Shown here in pieces: positions 1-9,473 of a stretch of DNA of 64,000 nucleotides. The notes under the pieces were generated by a model. That model had not been told where the DNA came from and made no database searches. It saw only the letters and a list, made by a program, of their open reading frames with translations. Origin of the DNA: Verrucomicrobia bacterium IMCC26134 (GTDB lineage: Bacteria > Verrucomicrobiota > Verrucomicrobiia > Opitutales > Opitutaceae); assembly GCA_000972765.1 (NCBI GenBank), contig CP011265.1:1364001-1428000 (forward strand), written 5' to 3'. The position numbers and the translations under genes were made by a program. How positions within the stretch are numbered: the first letter of the stretch is position 1; every line of letters starts with the position of its first letter.

Positions 1-1
1 A

Positions 2-799
2 TTTTTCGATCTCTATCCGCTTGAAAATATAATACCGACAGAAATTATACGCGACGATATCGATGATATTGTTCGTAAGGACGGCCGGCCGATCTTTAAG
101 CCGGGGATAGGTTTTTTTCAGGGGATAGATAAGGCCAACCTACACAAACAGGCGCAGCGAGCCTATTTGGCTAATATCAGCTATGTGGATTATTGTCTGG
201 GCGTAGTGTTCGATGCGTTGAACAAGAGTAAATATGCCGGCAACACCATCGTCATGGTCTGGGGTGACCACGGCTGGCATCTGGGTGAGAAGACGAAATA
301 CGGTAAGACTGATCTGTGGGAAGAGTCGGACCGGGTGCCGTTTATCGTCAGCGTTCCGGGTTTAGTGAAGCCCGACGTCAAATGCGATGGCGTGGTCAAC
401 TTGCTTGATATGTATCCGACGCTGATAGAGCTGTGCGGTCTGCCGGCCAATCCGGAAAACGAAGGGCGCAGCTTTGCGCCGTTGCTGAAAAACCCGGCGA
501 TGGAGTGGAGCTATCCGACGCTCACCACCTATCAATATAAGAATCACTCCCTGACCGACGGTCGCTACCGCTACACGTGGTATGGCGGCAAGGCCGATGG
601 AGCCGAGGAGCTCTACGACCACGCGAACGATCCCTTGGAACACAAAAACCTAGCCGCGAACCTCGAATCCAAAGCGATCATCGCCGGCTTTCAAAAATAC
701 CTGCCCACGCAAAATGAACCGAATTCACCCTCTAACAAGCTTTCCGGCGCCGACAAAAAGAAGATGAGAAAGGGCACCCAAAAGAGTGATGAGGAATAG
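2..799 (+). CDS. Sulfatase, C-terminal part (partial, 5' end outside window)
   Basis: The reading frame is open from base 2, so the start and the CxPxR active-site motif lie upstream of the window. The visible part carries the sulfatase metal and substrate segment VMVWGDHGWHLGEK, then VPFIVSVPG and NLLDMYPTLIELCGLP, which are typical of iduronate-2-sulfatase-like members of the S1 family. The closest relative in the window is the gene at 21201. These enzymes hydrolyse sulfate esters of carbohydrates in the periplasm or outside the cell. The last 20 or so residues form a basic then acidic tail (ADKKKMRKGTQKSDEE), a feature shared with several other secreted enzymes here. The family call is secure; the substrate is unknown. 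Confidence 0.9.
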   Translation, partial: FFDLYPLENIIPTEIIRDDIDDIVRKDGRPIFKPGIGFFQGIDKANLHKQAQRAYLANISYVDYCLGVVFDALNKSKYAGNTIVMVWGDHGWHLGEKTKYGKTDLWEESDRVPFIVSVPGLVKPDVKCDGVVNLLDMYPTLIELCGLPANPENEGRSFAPLLKNPAMEWSYPTLTTYQYKNHSLTDGRYRYTWYGGKADGAEELYDHANDPLEHKNLAANLESKAIIAGFQKYLPTQNEPNSPSNKLSGADKKKMRKGTQKSDEE

Positions 800-851
800 C
801 CTCATTCCAAAAAAACCGCAGTTCCCGAGTTAACTTTAATTAGTTAATTTT

Positions 852-2408
852 ATTAAAAAACTAAAAACGAGTATCTGTTTATGTCTGCTAGTCGCTGCGG
901 CGGCTGGCCCAGCGGTCGCGAAGGACGCGAAGCGACCGAACATCATTTTCATTTTTTCCGATGACCACGCGCTACCCGCTATCAGCGCCTACGCTGATCC
1001 GCGCAAGCTCATTGACACGCCGAACATTGACCGCCTCGCGAAGGAGGGCATGAGACTTGATCGTTGCCTCGTCACCAACTCGATTTGCGGCCCGAGCCGT
1101 GCCACGGTGCTTACCGGAAAATATTCGCACAAAAACGGGTTCTACAACAATACGAACAGCCGCTTCGACGGATCGCAGATCACCGCGCCAAAACTGTTGC
1201 AGGCGGCGGGCTATCAGACGGCGATGATTGGTAAATGGCACCTCGAAACCGAACCGACGGGCTTCGACTTTTGGCAAATTCTCCCCGGCCAGGGCCAGTA
1301 TTACAACCCGCCGATGATCCGAAACGGCGAGAAAGTGAAGCTCGCGGGCTACGTGACGGACAGCATCACCGATGCCACGCTCGACTGGCTGAAGCAGCGC
1401 GACGAGTCGAAGCCATTCCTGCTCATGCTCCAGCAAAAGGCGCCGCACCGCGAGTGGGAGCCTGCCCTGCGTGACCTCGGCTTCGACCAAGACCGCAGAT
1501 ACGACGAGCCACCCACACTCTTCGACGACTACGCCGTCCGCGGCATCGCCGAGCGCGATCAACAGATGACCATCGCGCAGAAGATGAATGACAAGGATTT
1601 GAAGCTTGTCGCGCCGGGTGGCCTTAACCCAGAGCAACGCAAGACCTGGGAAGCCTACTACGGGCCGCGCAACGCGGCGTTCCAGCAGCAGAAACTCACC
1701 GGCAAGGAACTCACGAGTTGGAAATACCAGCGCTACATGCACGACTACCTTGCCTGTGTGAAGTCCTTGGATGACAGTGTCGGTCGCGTGCTTAAGTATC
1801 TAGACTACGAAGGCCTTGCGGAAAACACCATCGTGATGTATTCCTCCGACCAGGGATTCTTCCTCGGCGAACACGGCTGGTTCGACAAGCGCTGGATTTT
1901 TGAGGAATCGCTCCGCGCCCCGCTGCTCGTCCGCTGGCCCGGCGTGACTAAGCCCGGCAGCACGTCTCGCGACATCGTTTCCAATCTCGACTTTGCCGAG
2001 ACCTTCCTCGACGCCGCCGGCGTCCCGATTCCCGCCGAAATGCAGGGCCGCAGCCTGCTCCCCGTGCTTGCCGGTCAGACGCCCGCCGACTGGCGAAAAT
2101 CATTCTACTACCACTACTACGAGTATCCCCAGCCGCACCATGTCCGCCCCCACTACGGCGTCGTCACCGACCGCTTTAAATTGGTGCAGTTCTACGGCAC
2201 CGGCGAGGACTACACCGAGCTGTTTGACCTGCAAAAGGATCCTCAGGAAATGAAGAGTGTCTTCGACGCCCCGGCCTACGCCGCGACGCAAAAGGAACTC
2301 CAGGCCGAGCTCGTCCGTCTGCGCAACGAACTGCAAGTCCCGGATCAAATTTTCCCGGAGTTATTTGGCGGGAGAGCCAAAGGCAAGAAGGACGCGAGCG
2401 GGGAGTAG
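852..2408 (+). CDS. Secreted sulfatase (CGPSR type), probable ATT start
   Basis: S1-family sulfatase with the formylglycine motif CGPSR followed by ATVLTGKYSHKNG. Metal-binding parts are FIFSDDHA near the N-terminus and YSSDQGFFLGEHGWFDK near residue 340. The first ATG in frame (1050) would remove the SDDHA metal ligands, so it cannot be the start. The frame is open back to 840. Reading from ATT at 852 gives a textbook signal peptide, KKLKTSICLCLLVAAAAG, ending AVA before KDAKRPNIIF. No ATG, GTG or TTG lies in between. The gene therefore either uses a rare ATT start or has lost its ATG. The domain pattern resembles N-acetylglucosamine-6-sulfatase or mucin-desulfating sulfatases. The C-terminus is lysine-rich (RAKGKKDASGE). 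Confidence 0.88.
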   Translation: MKKLKTSICLCLLVAAAAGPAVAKDAKRPNIIFIFSDDHALPAISAYADPRKLIDTPNIDRLAKEGMRLDRCLVTNSICGPSRATVLTGKYSHKNGFYNNTNSRFDGSQITAPKLLQAAGYQTAMIGKWHLETEPTGFDFWQILPGQGQYYNPPMIRNGEKVKLAGYVTDSITDATLDWLKQRDESKPFLLMLQQKAPHREWEPALRDLGFDQDRRYDEPPTLFDDYAVRGIAERDQQMTIAQKMNDKDLKLVAPGGLNPEQRKTWEAYYGPRNAAFQQQKLTGKELTSWKYQRYMHDYLACVKSLDDSVGRVLKYLDYEGLAENTIVMYSSDQGFFLGEHGWFDKRWIFEESLRAPLLVRWPGVTKPGSTSRDIVSNLDFAETFLDAAGVPIPAEMQGRSLLPVLAGQTPADWRKSFYYHYYEYPQPHHVRPHYGVVTDRFKLVQFYGTGEDYTELFDLQKDPQEMKSVFDAPAYAATQKELQAELVRLRNELQVPDQIFPELFGGRAKGKKDASGE

Positions 2409-2470
2409 CCCTCCATTTGTCCCGGCAAATATCTACTCAATCGCGGCCAGCCCCCAACCGAACCCAAAAG

Positions 2471-4132
2471 ATGAAACGCTCAATTCTCCGTTTGATAACA
2501 GCCGCAGTATCTGTCGCCGCCCATTGGGCGGGCACTTCCGCCTTCGCCAATGGCGCTGACTTCACGCCCCTCTCGAAGCCGCAATACAAACTCTACTCGG
2601 TGTGCTCCAATAAAATTGACGCATCCAAGGAAGACTTGCGGCTCATTGCCGAAAATTTTGAATTCTATCACGGGAAGTTTCAGCCCGAACAGGCGGATGC
2701 CATCCGCGAGATCAACCCGGCATTCAAGTGTCTGACCTACATCAACAGCACCTACACGCAATCTGAGGCCGATGTCCGCCTCGTGGAATCCCAATACCGT
2801 GATTGTCTGAGCATGCTGGTGGCGGCTCGCTTGTCGCAGTCGATCGAGGCCGGAAGCACGAAGTTCCGTGTTGAGCCCGCCGGAGACGGGCAAAAGTCTG
2901 GCGGAAAAGAAGTGCCAATTCCGATCCGGGCCAGCACGATCGCGGGTGACTATTCGTCCATTGAAAATGGCAAGCCGAGCACGAAGTTTTACGTCTTTTG
3001 GATACGCATCGGCGACGAGTTGATGCGCGTCAATCAGTTCATTCCCGCGACGGGTGATATCGAGGTCGCGCGAAGCTTCGCCGGCACCGCCTCGGCAGCG
3101 CATCCGGCGAAGGCGAACGTTTTTTCCCCTGTTTACCTTGGCTTTGATCGTAGCCCGAAGAGTAAAGAAAGTGCTAACACCTCTTCCCGTGGCAACTATC
3201 CAAACGGGCACGACGATAAACTTCGCTACGTGCTGGATCCGGCCTATAGAAAGGGCTACCTTTTTCAGGGTGAAACCGTGCTGAAGGCCATGCAGGAAAA
3301 TCGCGTGGACGGCGTGTGGATGGACACCCTGAATACCGGCACCTTTAATCTGAGTGATTGTCTCGGCCGCGCGGCCGCCGGGAAGGTCTGGGACTTCGCT
3401 AAAAACCAGCCCTACGCTCCCGATGACTTTCGCCTGGGCCAGGAGAAGAAAGTCGCCTTTATAGGGCAATTCATCAACGAGCGACTCGGTAAGTTCCCGT
3501 TCCTCGTCGCCAATAACCTGACTGACGCGTATGCGCCGGGGCGCGGCGGGCTCAAACTACTTTTGATGGCCACGGAGGTGAAGCCGCGCCCGCTGGATGC
3601 CTACTGCATGGAAGGCGGTCTCGAGTTGCAGAGCCCAGAAAAATGGAAAAAGCGGATCGTGATGCTCATGGACGCCGCCCAAAGTGGCCTCGCCGCGGCC
3701 CCGATCTGGGCCAATGCGGGCTCTCCGAGCTATGCCGAATCGGAGCCCGACACGCCCGGACGCGACAAGGCCGAACGGTTTGGTTACGCCAGTTACCTGC
3801 TGGGAGTCGAAAAAGAGGGCAAGACGCTGATGGGCACCTACGCCTTCTATCAGGCCAACGGCAAGCGTTTCGTAAAAATCCATCCCATGTATTATTACCC
3901 CATTGGCTACCCGGCTGTAACCGTGAAGCCCAATGAGTTTGGCAAATACCTTATGAAGGACGTTCCGGTTTACCACCGTTCGTTCACCAATGGCCTCGTG
4001 CTGGTAAATTCGTCCGATCAGGACTGCCCGGTGAAACTCGAAGAAACGTATTTTGATCCTGATACGCGCCAGTTGGTTACGACAGTCACAATGTCCGCCG
4101 GCACGGGCAAAATACTGCTCAACAAGCCATAA
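2471..4132 (+). CDS. Secreted putative glycoside hydrolase (GHL15-like TIM barrel)
   Basis: 553 residues from the ATG at 2471, which begins a signal peptide (MKRSILRLITAAVSVAAHW, cleavage near AFA-NGA). An upstream ATG in the same frame would put 18 charged residues before the peptide and is not preferred. The body reads like a TIM barrel: NFEFYHGKFQPEQADAIREI, LTYINSTYT, VDGVWMDTLNTGTFNLSD (aspartate at a strand end) and a later VPVYHRSFTNGLVLVNSS segment of the C-terminal beta domain. This arrangement resembles the hypothetical glycosyl hydrolase families such as GHL15. It sits 62 bp after a sulfatase and probably belongs to the same transcript. The fold class is likely, the substrate unknown. 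Confidence 0.7.
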   Translation: MKRSILRLITAAVSVAAHWAGTSAFANGADFTPLSKPQYKLYSVCSNKIDASKEDLRLIAENFEFYHGKFQPEQADAIREINPAFKCLTYINSTYTQSEADVRLVESQYRDCLSMLVAARLSQSIEAGSTKFRVEPAGDGQKSGGKEVPIPIRASTIAGDYSSIENGKPSTKFYVFWIRIGDELMRVNQFIPATGDIEVARSFAGTASAAHPAKANVFSPVYLGFDRSPKSKESANTSSRGNYPNGHDDKLRYVLDPAYRKGYLFQGETVLKAMQENRVDGVWMDTLNTGTFNLSDCLGRAAAGKVWDFAKNQPYAPDDFRLGQEKKVAFIGQFINERLGKFPFLVANNLTDAYAPGRGGLKLLLMATEVKPRPLDAYCMEGGLELQSPEKWKKRIVMLMDAAQSGLAAAPIWANAGSPSYAESEPDTPGRDKAERFGYASYLLGVEKEGKTLMGTYAFYQANGKRFVKIHPMYYYPIGYPAVTVKPNEFGKYLMKDVPVYHRSFTNGLVLVNSSDQDCPVKLEETYFDPDTRQLVTTVTMSAGTGKILLNKP

Positions 4133-4411
4133 ATGCACCAACACACAATGATACACTTTTTCATTATCCAGCTCGCGATCTGCGGATTGCTAGTCATTGC
4201 GCAAGCCTCCGATCGGCATTCGGGTAAGGTCGCTGTCGCACCCACCCAAAAGATTGAGCTGTTCGACGGCCAAAGTCTTTCCGGCTGGGTATTCGTTTCC
4301 AAGGACACCAGCGCGCCAGTCGATGACATTTGGTCGGTGACTGATGGCATCATCGTGCCAGCACGTTTTTATACCGTTGAGATCAACAAGCCGGAAGGAC
4401 GAACAATTTGA
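4133..4411 (+). pseudogene. Truncated DUF1080 (3-keto-disaccharide hydrolase-like) remnant
   Basis: 92 codons starting immediately after the stop of the previous gene; the ATG at 4148 is an alternative start. There is a signal peptide (MIHFFIIQLAICGLLVIAQA). Next comes the typical opening of a DUF1080 concanavalin-like domain, IELFDGQSLSGW, then IWSVTDGIIV. In intact DUF1080 proteins this is followed by about 150 more residues. Here ten or so unrelated residues (RFYTVEINKPEGRTI) and a stop follow instead. The simplest reading is an internal deletion that removed nearly all of the fold. It lies between two apparently intact secreted enzymes and overlaps the open frame of the next gene. Function is very unlikely. 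Confidence 0.7.
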
Positions 4412-4434
4412 AAAAACAAGTTATTAAGAAAGTA

Positions 4435-7400
4435 ATGAATTGGATAAAAGTCTGGGGAACAGCGCTGATCATTGGTTTTCCGATGACCTCTTCTGCGGCG
4501 GTAAAAATCTACTCCGCGCCCGCAGGCATTGATTGCAGTGGCGACTTCGCGGTGACCGTGGACGGGCGGGAAGCTTTTGTCTTCTATATGGCAGAGAACG
4601 GGCTGAGGAAGAAATTCCTGCCCGGTGCGGATATCACGAAGTTGAAGGAGCCTAAAGTTGTCATTAGAAACCAGACCGAAGATGACCCGATTAGGAAGGA
4701 AAGCCGGAAAGCGCGTGAGTCCTGGGTTTCCTTCGAAAGCGATGGTCTAATGCCCCTCAGTATTGGGCAGTTGGCGGACAAACTGCCGCTGGAGAACATC
4801 CTGCTCATCGACGGCCTCGGCAACGCCGTTAAGCACGAGATCGCCGGCGGGAGGATTTCGTTCACCGCGAGACCGGGTAACAAATACCTGCTGGTTCTCA
4901 ACCGTGACCTCTCGCGTCGCCTGACCATCTTCGCCGAAACTCCCGAGCAGGATGTGCCGGATAAGAACGGCCCCGACACCTTTCTGATTCAGCCGGGCAC
5001 CCCGCGCGCTTCGTATGAAGTAACGACGAAAAAAACCCTGTTTTTCGCGCCTGGTCTGCATGAAATGGGCGACAGTTTTCCGCTCCGGCCGGAGCTTCAG
5101 ATTTATCTGGCGCCGGGAGCTTACGTGCGCGGCTTCTTCACCTGCCCGCCAGAGGCGGAGACCGCCGGCGCGTCCGGAGTTAAAATCTTCGGTCGTGGCA
5201 TCCTTTCGAGTGAGTATAACCAAACGACCGATGGCCCGAACGACAATTTCCTCCCCCGTCCGCTGCGCTTCTGGAGCAATTCGATCTACCTCGGTGGCTT
5301 CAACCGCGAACCCGCCGACAAGCAGATCGTCAAGGACATCACCCTCATCTATCCGTCGCAGCAACCCATCATGGGCAATGGCTCGAATACGCTCATTGAA
5401 AACGTCAAGGTCTTCAACTTCGAGAAGGATTTCGGCGCCATCTGCGTTGGCTCGCAGGCAGCGGTGCGAGATTGCTACGTTTCGACCGACGTCCGTGCGC
5501 TCACCACATTCGGATCGGACACGACTTTTAGCCGCAACATGATCGTTGGCTTCGAAGCGGGCACGCCGTTTCACCTCGGTGACCGCATTCTCGACAATCT
5601 TAACAACATCACCTTCGAAGACTCTACCGTGGTCGGAAACTGGGGCACCCTGTTCTGCGTCCAGCAGGTGCATTTCGGAAATCTCAGCAACCTGACGGTT
5701 AAAAATATCAAGGCGATCTATGCTGGAACCAAGCCCAGAACCTCGCTGCTGAGTCTGGCGGTCGGCTTCTCACCGTATCGCCGGGATAACGATCAAGGCA
5801 GCATCAGCGGTGTGACCGTCAGTGATATCCGCATCACCGCATGGAACAAGACGCCGAAAGTCGCGGTGGACGCCTTCGGTTTCAGCGAGCGGTGCGCAGT
5901 GCGTGGCGTCACGGTCGAAAACATTACGGTCAATGATGAGCCTGCGGAGTTTTTGCCGGACATCGAACAGCATGCCTACCAAATCGCTATTGGTGGAACA
6001 ACCATTGCCGAAGGAAAGCGCCCGACAGCTAAACCGCCTTACCGGAAATACCCGCTCGTCGAACCGGTGGCCAACCCAGCCGAGGCCTACCCCCGCCGCG
6101 ACGAGGATGGCGACAGGTTGGGCCGGAACATCGCACACCGGATCGCCTATCCCTCGGCCGCGGATAAGGCCAACCCCAGTTTCCCGAAAAGCCTCTCTGC
6201 GGCATTTGATAATGTAGCCACCGGTGCGAGCCTGGACGGGATCAAGACGATCGCAGCGCCGACCGAGGATTTCCTGCAAACCTTCGCGCCCGTCACCGAC
6301 CCGCGCATGCACGCTCTCCATTCACCAGACTACGAAGTAATTGTCGCCCAGAAGAGCAGTCGCAGTCCGGCAGCGTCGGTCCCGGTGTATGAAAACATCG
6401 GAACGATGAACAGCACGGGTAACTCAATCAGTTGCCCACCGCCGATGCCCACCGAGCACTTTGCTAACTTCACCCACCGCGGACCGGTGGAGGTGACGGT
6501 GCGCATGAAAGAGCGCGCACCCGTCATCAAAGAGGCCCTGATCCTACCCTCGCAGCTGAATATCCAGCCGACTTATGCCGCAGACCGGCGGAGCTTTTCG
6601 TTTACCGTGCCCGGTCCCCAATACGTCGCCATCATCGTCAACAGCGACTGGCTGCGCCCCTTGTTTGTTTACGGGAATCCACCGGAGGCGCCTGCGCCCA
6701 ATCCAGCCGACGCAGCGGTCCTCACCATCAAAACAGGCGACGACTTCAAAACCCTGGAAAACCGCAAGAAACTCGCAGACTTCCGCGTCATCTATTTTGC
6801 CCCGGGCTATCACGACATCGGATTGTTTTTCCCGATTTTGAGCGACCAGACGATCTACATCCCTGGCGATGCTTACGTGGCGGGAACGATCCTCGGAATC
6901 AACCGGGCCCAAGCTAACAATAACGCTTACGGCACAAAGCTGATCACCCAAAACAAGAACATCTTTAACTACCCGGCCTTCAAGCAGGGCTATCGGGACG
7001 CGGCTGATTACGTTTACATGGATCCATCGAATAAGGGAACGGGTGACTTCCTCGGGTCGATTGAAAATTTCACGATTCGCGGACGCGGTATTCTTTCCGC
7101 TGAACCCATGGACTGGTTCAAGGGACAGGAGGACGTGCCCAGCTATCCGATCTTGGTGAATCGCGGGGGTATGAACGGCGTTCTTGAGGGCGTGACTCTC
7201 ACCGGCAGGCATTTCCACTCGGCCAATTTCTTCGGTTCGCCCGCGCTGATCGCCAACGTCAAGACACTCTCCGGCTTTCATGGCAACACCGACGCTTCCC
7301 AGTGGGGCATGGTGCGTCGCAATCTTTTCAGCATTCAACAGGATGATGGCACTTACATTAAAACCGGCCTGGATATCGACGGCTGGTTCGCCTGGCAGCA

Positions 7401-7917
7401 GAACAATGCGAACGTCTTTTGTTTCACCCGAAACACGCCCACGGATGGCAACACCCTCGGCCACGCGCTCGTGCGCAACGTCACCGTCATTGACGGGCGT
7501 TATGGATCGGCCGGTGTCGGCAACCTGGCCGGCTCCGAATACAACCCGATGCGTGGCGGCTTCTGGCTTGGGATCAACCATGACAACAACAAAGCCAACT
7601 TCGGCTATATCGCCGACATCGTCATGCAGAACATTCGCTTCGAAACTACCGTAAACCCGCTCTTCCAGTTCGCGCCGATGACCGGCACGAATAACACCAA
7701 GCTGATCGGCGTCGAGGGCATCACCTTTGACAACATCCAAGTTCCCATGGGCCAGAACTGGAAGAGCATCTTCGGGGTCCGCCCGGAAGCGCCGGATGAT
7801 TTCATGCGCGGCATTGTCATCAAAGACCTGTTTATCGGTGGCAAAAAAGTCACCGACTTTAACGAGTTCGCCCGGACGAGAAGCGACGGACGCAATTTGG
7901 ATGTCAAAATCAAATAA
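4435..7917 (+). CDS. Secreted tandem two-domain beta-helix glycosidase (GH49/GH28-like)
   Basis: 1160 residues from the ATG at 4435, which opens a signal peptide (MNWIKVWGTALIIGF, cleavage near SSA-AVK); a TTG nine codons upstream is also possible. The protein is two homologous halves, roughly residues 30-540 and 640-1150. The first half has IYLAPGAYVRGFF and VKIFGRGILSSE. The second has IYIPGDAYVAGTI and FTIRGRGILSAE. These segments match the entry strands of pectin-lyase-fold enzymes, especially GH49 dextranase-like proteins. The second half has an acidic IQQDDGTYIKTGLDIDGW segment where catalytic aspartates are expected. The matching part of the first half (FEKDFGAICVGSQAAV) is poorer in acids and may be non-catalytic. 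Family placement is by pattern only. Confidence 0.72.
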   Translation: MNWIKVWGTALIIGFPMTSSAAVKIYSAPAGIDCSGDFAVTVDGREAFVFYMAENGLRKKFLPGADITKLKEPKVVIRNQTEDDPIRKESRKARESWVSFESDGLMPLSIGQLADKLPLENILLIDGLGNAVKHEIAGGRISFTARPGNKYLLVLNRDLSRRLTIFAETPEQDVPDKNGPDTFLIQPGTPRASYEVTTKKTLFFAPGLHEMGDSFPLRPELQIYLAPGAYVRGFFTCPPEAETAGASGVKIFGRGILSSEYNQTTDGPNDNFLPRPLRFWSNSIYLGGFNREPADKQIVKDITLIYPSQQPIMGNGSNTLIENVKVFNFEKDFGAICVGSQAAVRDCYVSTDVRALTTFGSDTTFSRNMIVGFEAGTPFHLGDRILDNLNNITFEDSTVVGNWGTLFCVQQVHFGNLSNLTVKNIKAIYAGTKPRTSLLSLAVGFSPYRRDNDQGSISGVTVSDIRITAWNKTPKVAVDAFGFSERCAVRGVTVENITVNDEPAEFLPDIEQHAYQIAIGGTTIAEGKRPTAKPPYRKYPLVEPVANPAEAYPRRDEDGDRLGRNIAHRIAYPSAADKANPSFPKSLSAAFDNVATGASLDGIKTIAAPTEDFLQTFAPVTDPRMHALHSPDYEVIVAQKSSRSPAASVPVYENIGTMNSTGNSISCPPPMPTEHFANFTHRGPVEVTVRMKERAPVIKEALILPSQLNIQPTYAADRRSFSFTVPGPQYVAIIVNSDWLRPLFVYGNPPEAPAPNPADAAVLTIKTGDDFKTLENRKKLADFRVIYFAPGYHDIGLFFPILSDQTIYIPGDAYVAGTILGINRAQANNNAYGTKLITQNKNIFNYPAFKQGYRDAADYVYMDPSNKGTGDFLGSIENFTIRGRGILSAEPMDWFKGQEDVPSYPILVNRGGMNGVLEGVTLTGRHFHSANFFGSPALIANVKTLSGFHGNTDASQWGMVRRNLFSIQQDDGTYIKTGLDIDGWFAWQQNNANVFCFTRNTPTDGNTLGHALVRNVTVIDGRYGSAGVGNLAGSEYNPMRGGFWLGINHDNNKANFGYIADIVMQNIRFETTVNPLFQFAPMTGTNNTKLIGVEGITFDNIQVPMGQNWKSIFGVRPEAPDDFMRGIVIKDLFIGGKKVTDFNEFARTRSDGRNLDVKIK

Positions 7918-7983
7918 GATGCTCGCGGCGGACCCTTTTGATTTTCCGCCAACGGGAAAGCACCCATGTATCCCACCGCAGCA

Positions 7984-9363
7984 ATGACCACGCCCATCCG
8001 CACGCTCCGTCTGGCTGCCGCGTTCATCCTGCTCTCGACCAGCCCGGCTTTCGCTTCACCCCAGTCCGGTTCGCCTCCGCCGAACATCGTATTCCTGTTG
8101 GCCGACGATCTCGGCGGAGGCGACCTGCATTGCTACGGGCATCCTTATTCGCGAACGCCGAACATTGATTCCCTCGCCCGCGACGGCACCCGCTTTCTGC
8201 AAGCCTACGCCACAGGCGCAACCTGCTGTCCGGCGCGCACGGGGTTGATGACTTCGAAGTTTCCCGCGACGTATCCAACTTACCCGGCGAATGGCGGCTT
8301 TGCGGACCGCGTCACGATCACCGAGTTGTTAAAGAAACAAGGCTACGCCACGGGACATTTTGGCAAATGGCACATCGGCCCCGAACAGAAACCCGGCACC
8401 TACGGCATTGATTCCCTCATCACGGGCGAGGCGATCCAGAGCGGCAAAAAGGCGAAGATCGCCGACGACCGCGGGCGCGACGCGCACCTTTACGACGACG
8501 CCATCCATTTCATCGAGCAACACAAGGATGGCCCTTTTTATGTGAATGTGTGGGGCCATATCTCGCACAATCCCGTGAACCCCATCGGATCGCTGGTGAA
8601 GCGTTGGGGCGGGCTGCACGTGATGGACAGCAACTTCCCCGATCAGATGCACACCAAGTTTAACGACGTTCGTAAAGCCGGTGGCGACGTGGACGACGGG
8701 ATGCGCCGTTACCTTGCGGACGTCGAATCGCTCGACGACAACGTGGGCCGACTGCTGAAGCGGCTCGATGAACTTGGCCTGCGCGAGAATACGATCGTCG
8801 TCTTCAGCTCCGATCAGGGCGCGGACATGACCAAGGCATCCCTCGGCGGACTGCGCTTCAATCAAATGGGCTTCAACGGAGCGTTTCGTGGTGGCAAACA
8901 CACGCACTGGGAAGGCGGCGTGCGCGTGCCCTGGCTCGTGCGTTGGCCGGGGCACGTTCCCACAGGGCGCACCGACAAGCAATCCGTCATCAGCGGCGTG
9001 GACTGGCTGCCGACCTTGTGCGCAATCACCGGCGTGACAATCAACCCCAATGACTTCGACGGTGAAGACACTTCCGCAGCGTGGCTTGGACAGGCAGCCC
9101 ATGTGCGCTCGAAGCCCCTTTTCTGGAAAACGAGTTCGCCGGGCAGCGAGTCCTTCATTCGCGAAGGACCGTGGAAACTGCGCAACCCAACCCGCAAAAA
9201 TAACGGCGAAGTAGAACTCTACGACATCAGCGCCGATCCAGCCGAGTCAAAGAACCTAGCCGCACAAAGTCCTGAAATCGTGAAAAAGCTCTTCGCGAAG
9301 TTGATCGGTTGGTGCGCCACGTTGCCGAAGGAATACCTCAAAACAACCGACCGGGATGACTAA
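7984..9363 (+). CDS. Secreted sulfatase (CCPAR type)
   Basis: 459 residues from the ATG at 7984; an ATG six codons upstream is an alternative. The signal peptide is TLRLAAAFILLSTSPAFA. Sulfatase hallmarks in order are NIVFLLADDLGGGDLHCYGH (metal ligands), TCCPARTGLMTS (the formylglycine cysteine in a C-x-P-A-R context), TGHFGKWHIG and VVFSSDQGADMTK. C-x-P-A-R is less common than C-x-P-S-R but is known in the family. Arylsulfatase-A-like in overall pattern. It is 66 bp downstream of the beta-helix enzyme and collinear with it, suggesting a joint role on one sulfated glycan. The C-terminus has no lysine-rich tail, unlike several other sulfatases here. Confidence 0.9.
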   Translation: MTTPIRTLRLAAAFILLSTSPAFASPQSGSPPPNIVFLLADDLGGGDLHCYGHPYSRTPNIDSLARDGTRFLQAYATGATCCPARTGLMTSKFPATYPTYPANGGFADRVTITELLKKQGYATGHFGKWHIGPEQKPGTYGIDSLITGEAIQSGKKAKIADDRGRDAHLYDDAIHFIEQHKDGPFYVNVWGHISHNPVNPIGSLVKRWGGLHVMDSNFPDQMHTKFNDVRKAGGDVDDGMRRYLADVESLDDNVGRLLKRLDELGLRENTIVVFSSDQGADMTKASLGGLRFNQMGFNGAFRGGKHTHWEGGVRVPWLVRWPGHVPTGRTDKQSVISGVDWLPTLCAITGVTINPNDFDGEDTSAAWLGQAAHVRSKPLFWKTSSPGSESFIREGPWKLRNPTRKNNGEVELYDISADPAESKNLAAQSPEIVKKLFAKLIGWCATLPKEYLKTTDRDD

Positions 9364-9473
9364 GTCGCCTTCGGTCAAACCTGCCTCTCCAATATGCAAA
9401 AGTTCTTTTTGCTCTTCCCCTCAAATCTCGACCGCGCAGCTCTCCATGCCGAGGTCGGTCAAAGGCAAGAAAC

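Noticed and set aside
2480-3469. Minus-strand open frame of 329 codons
   Set aside because: It is antisense to the 2471-4132 gene and shows no domain pattern; a GC-driven shadow frame.
4747-5673. Minus-strand ORF of 308 codons
   Set aside because: Antisense to the first half of the beta-helix enzyme, with arginine-rich composition typical of shadow frames.
6544-7740. Minus-strand open frame of 398 codons
   Set aside because: It is antisense to the twin beta-helix enzyme; no recognisable motif.
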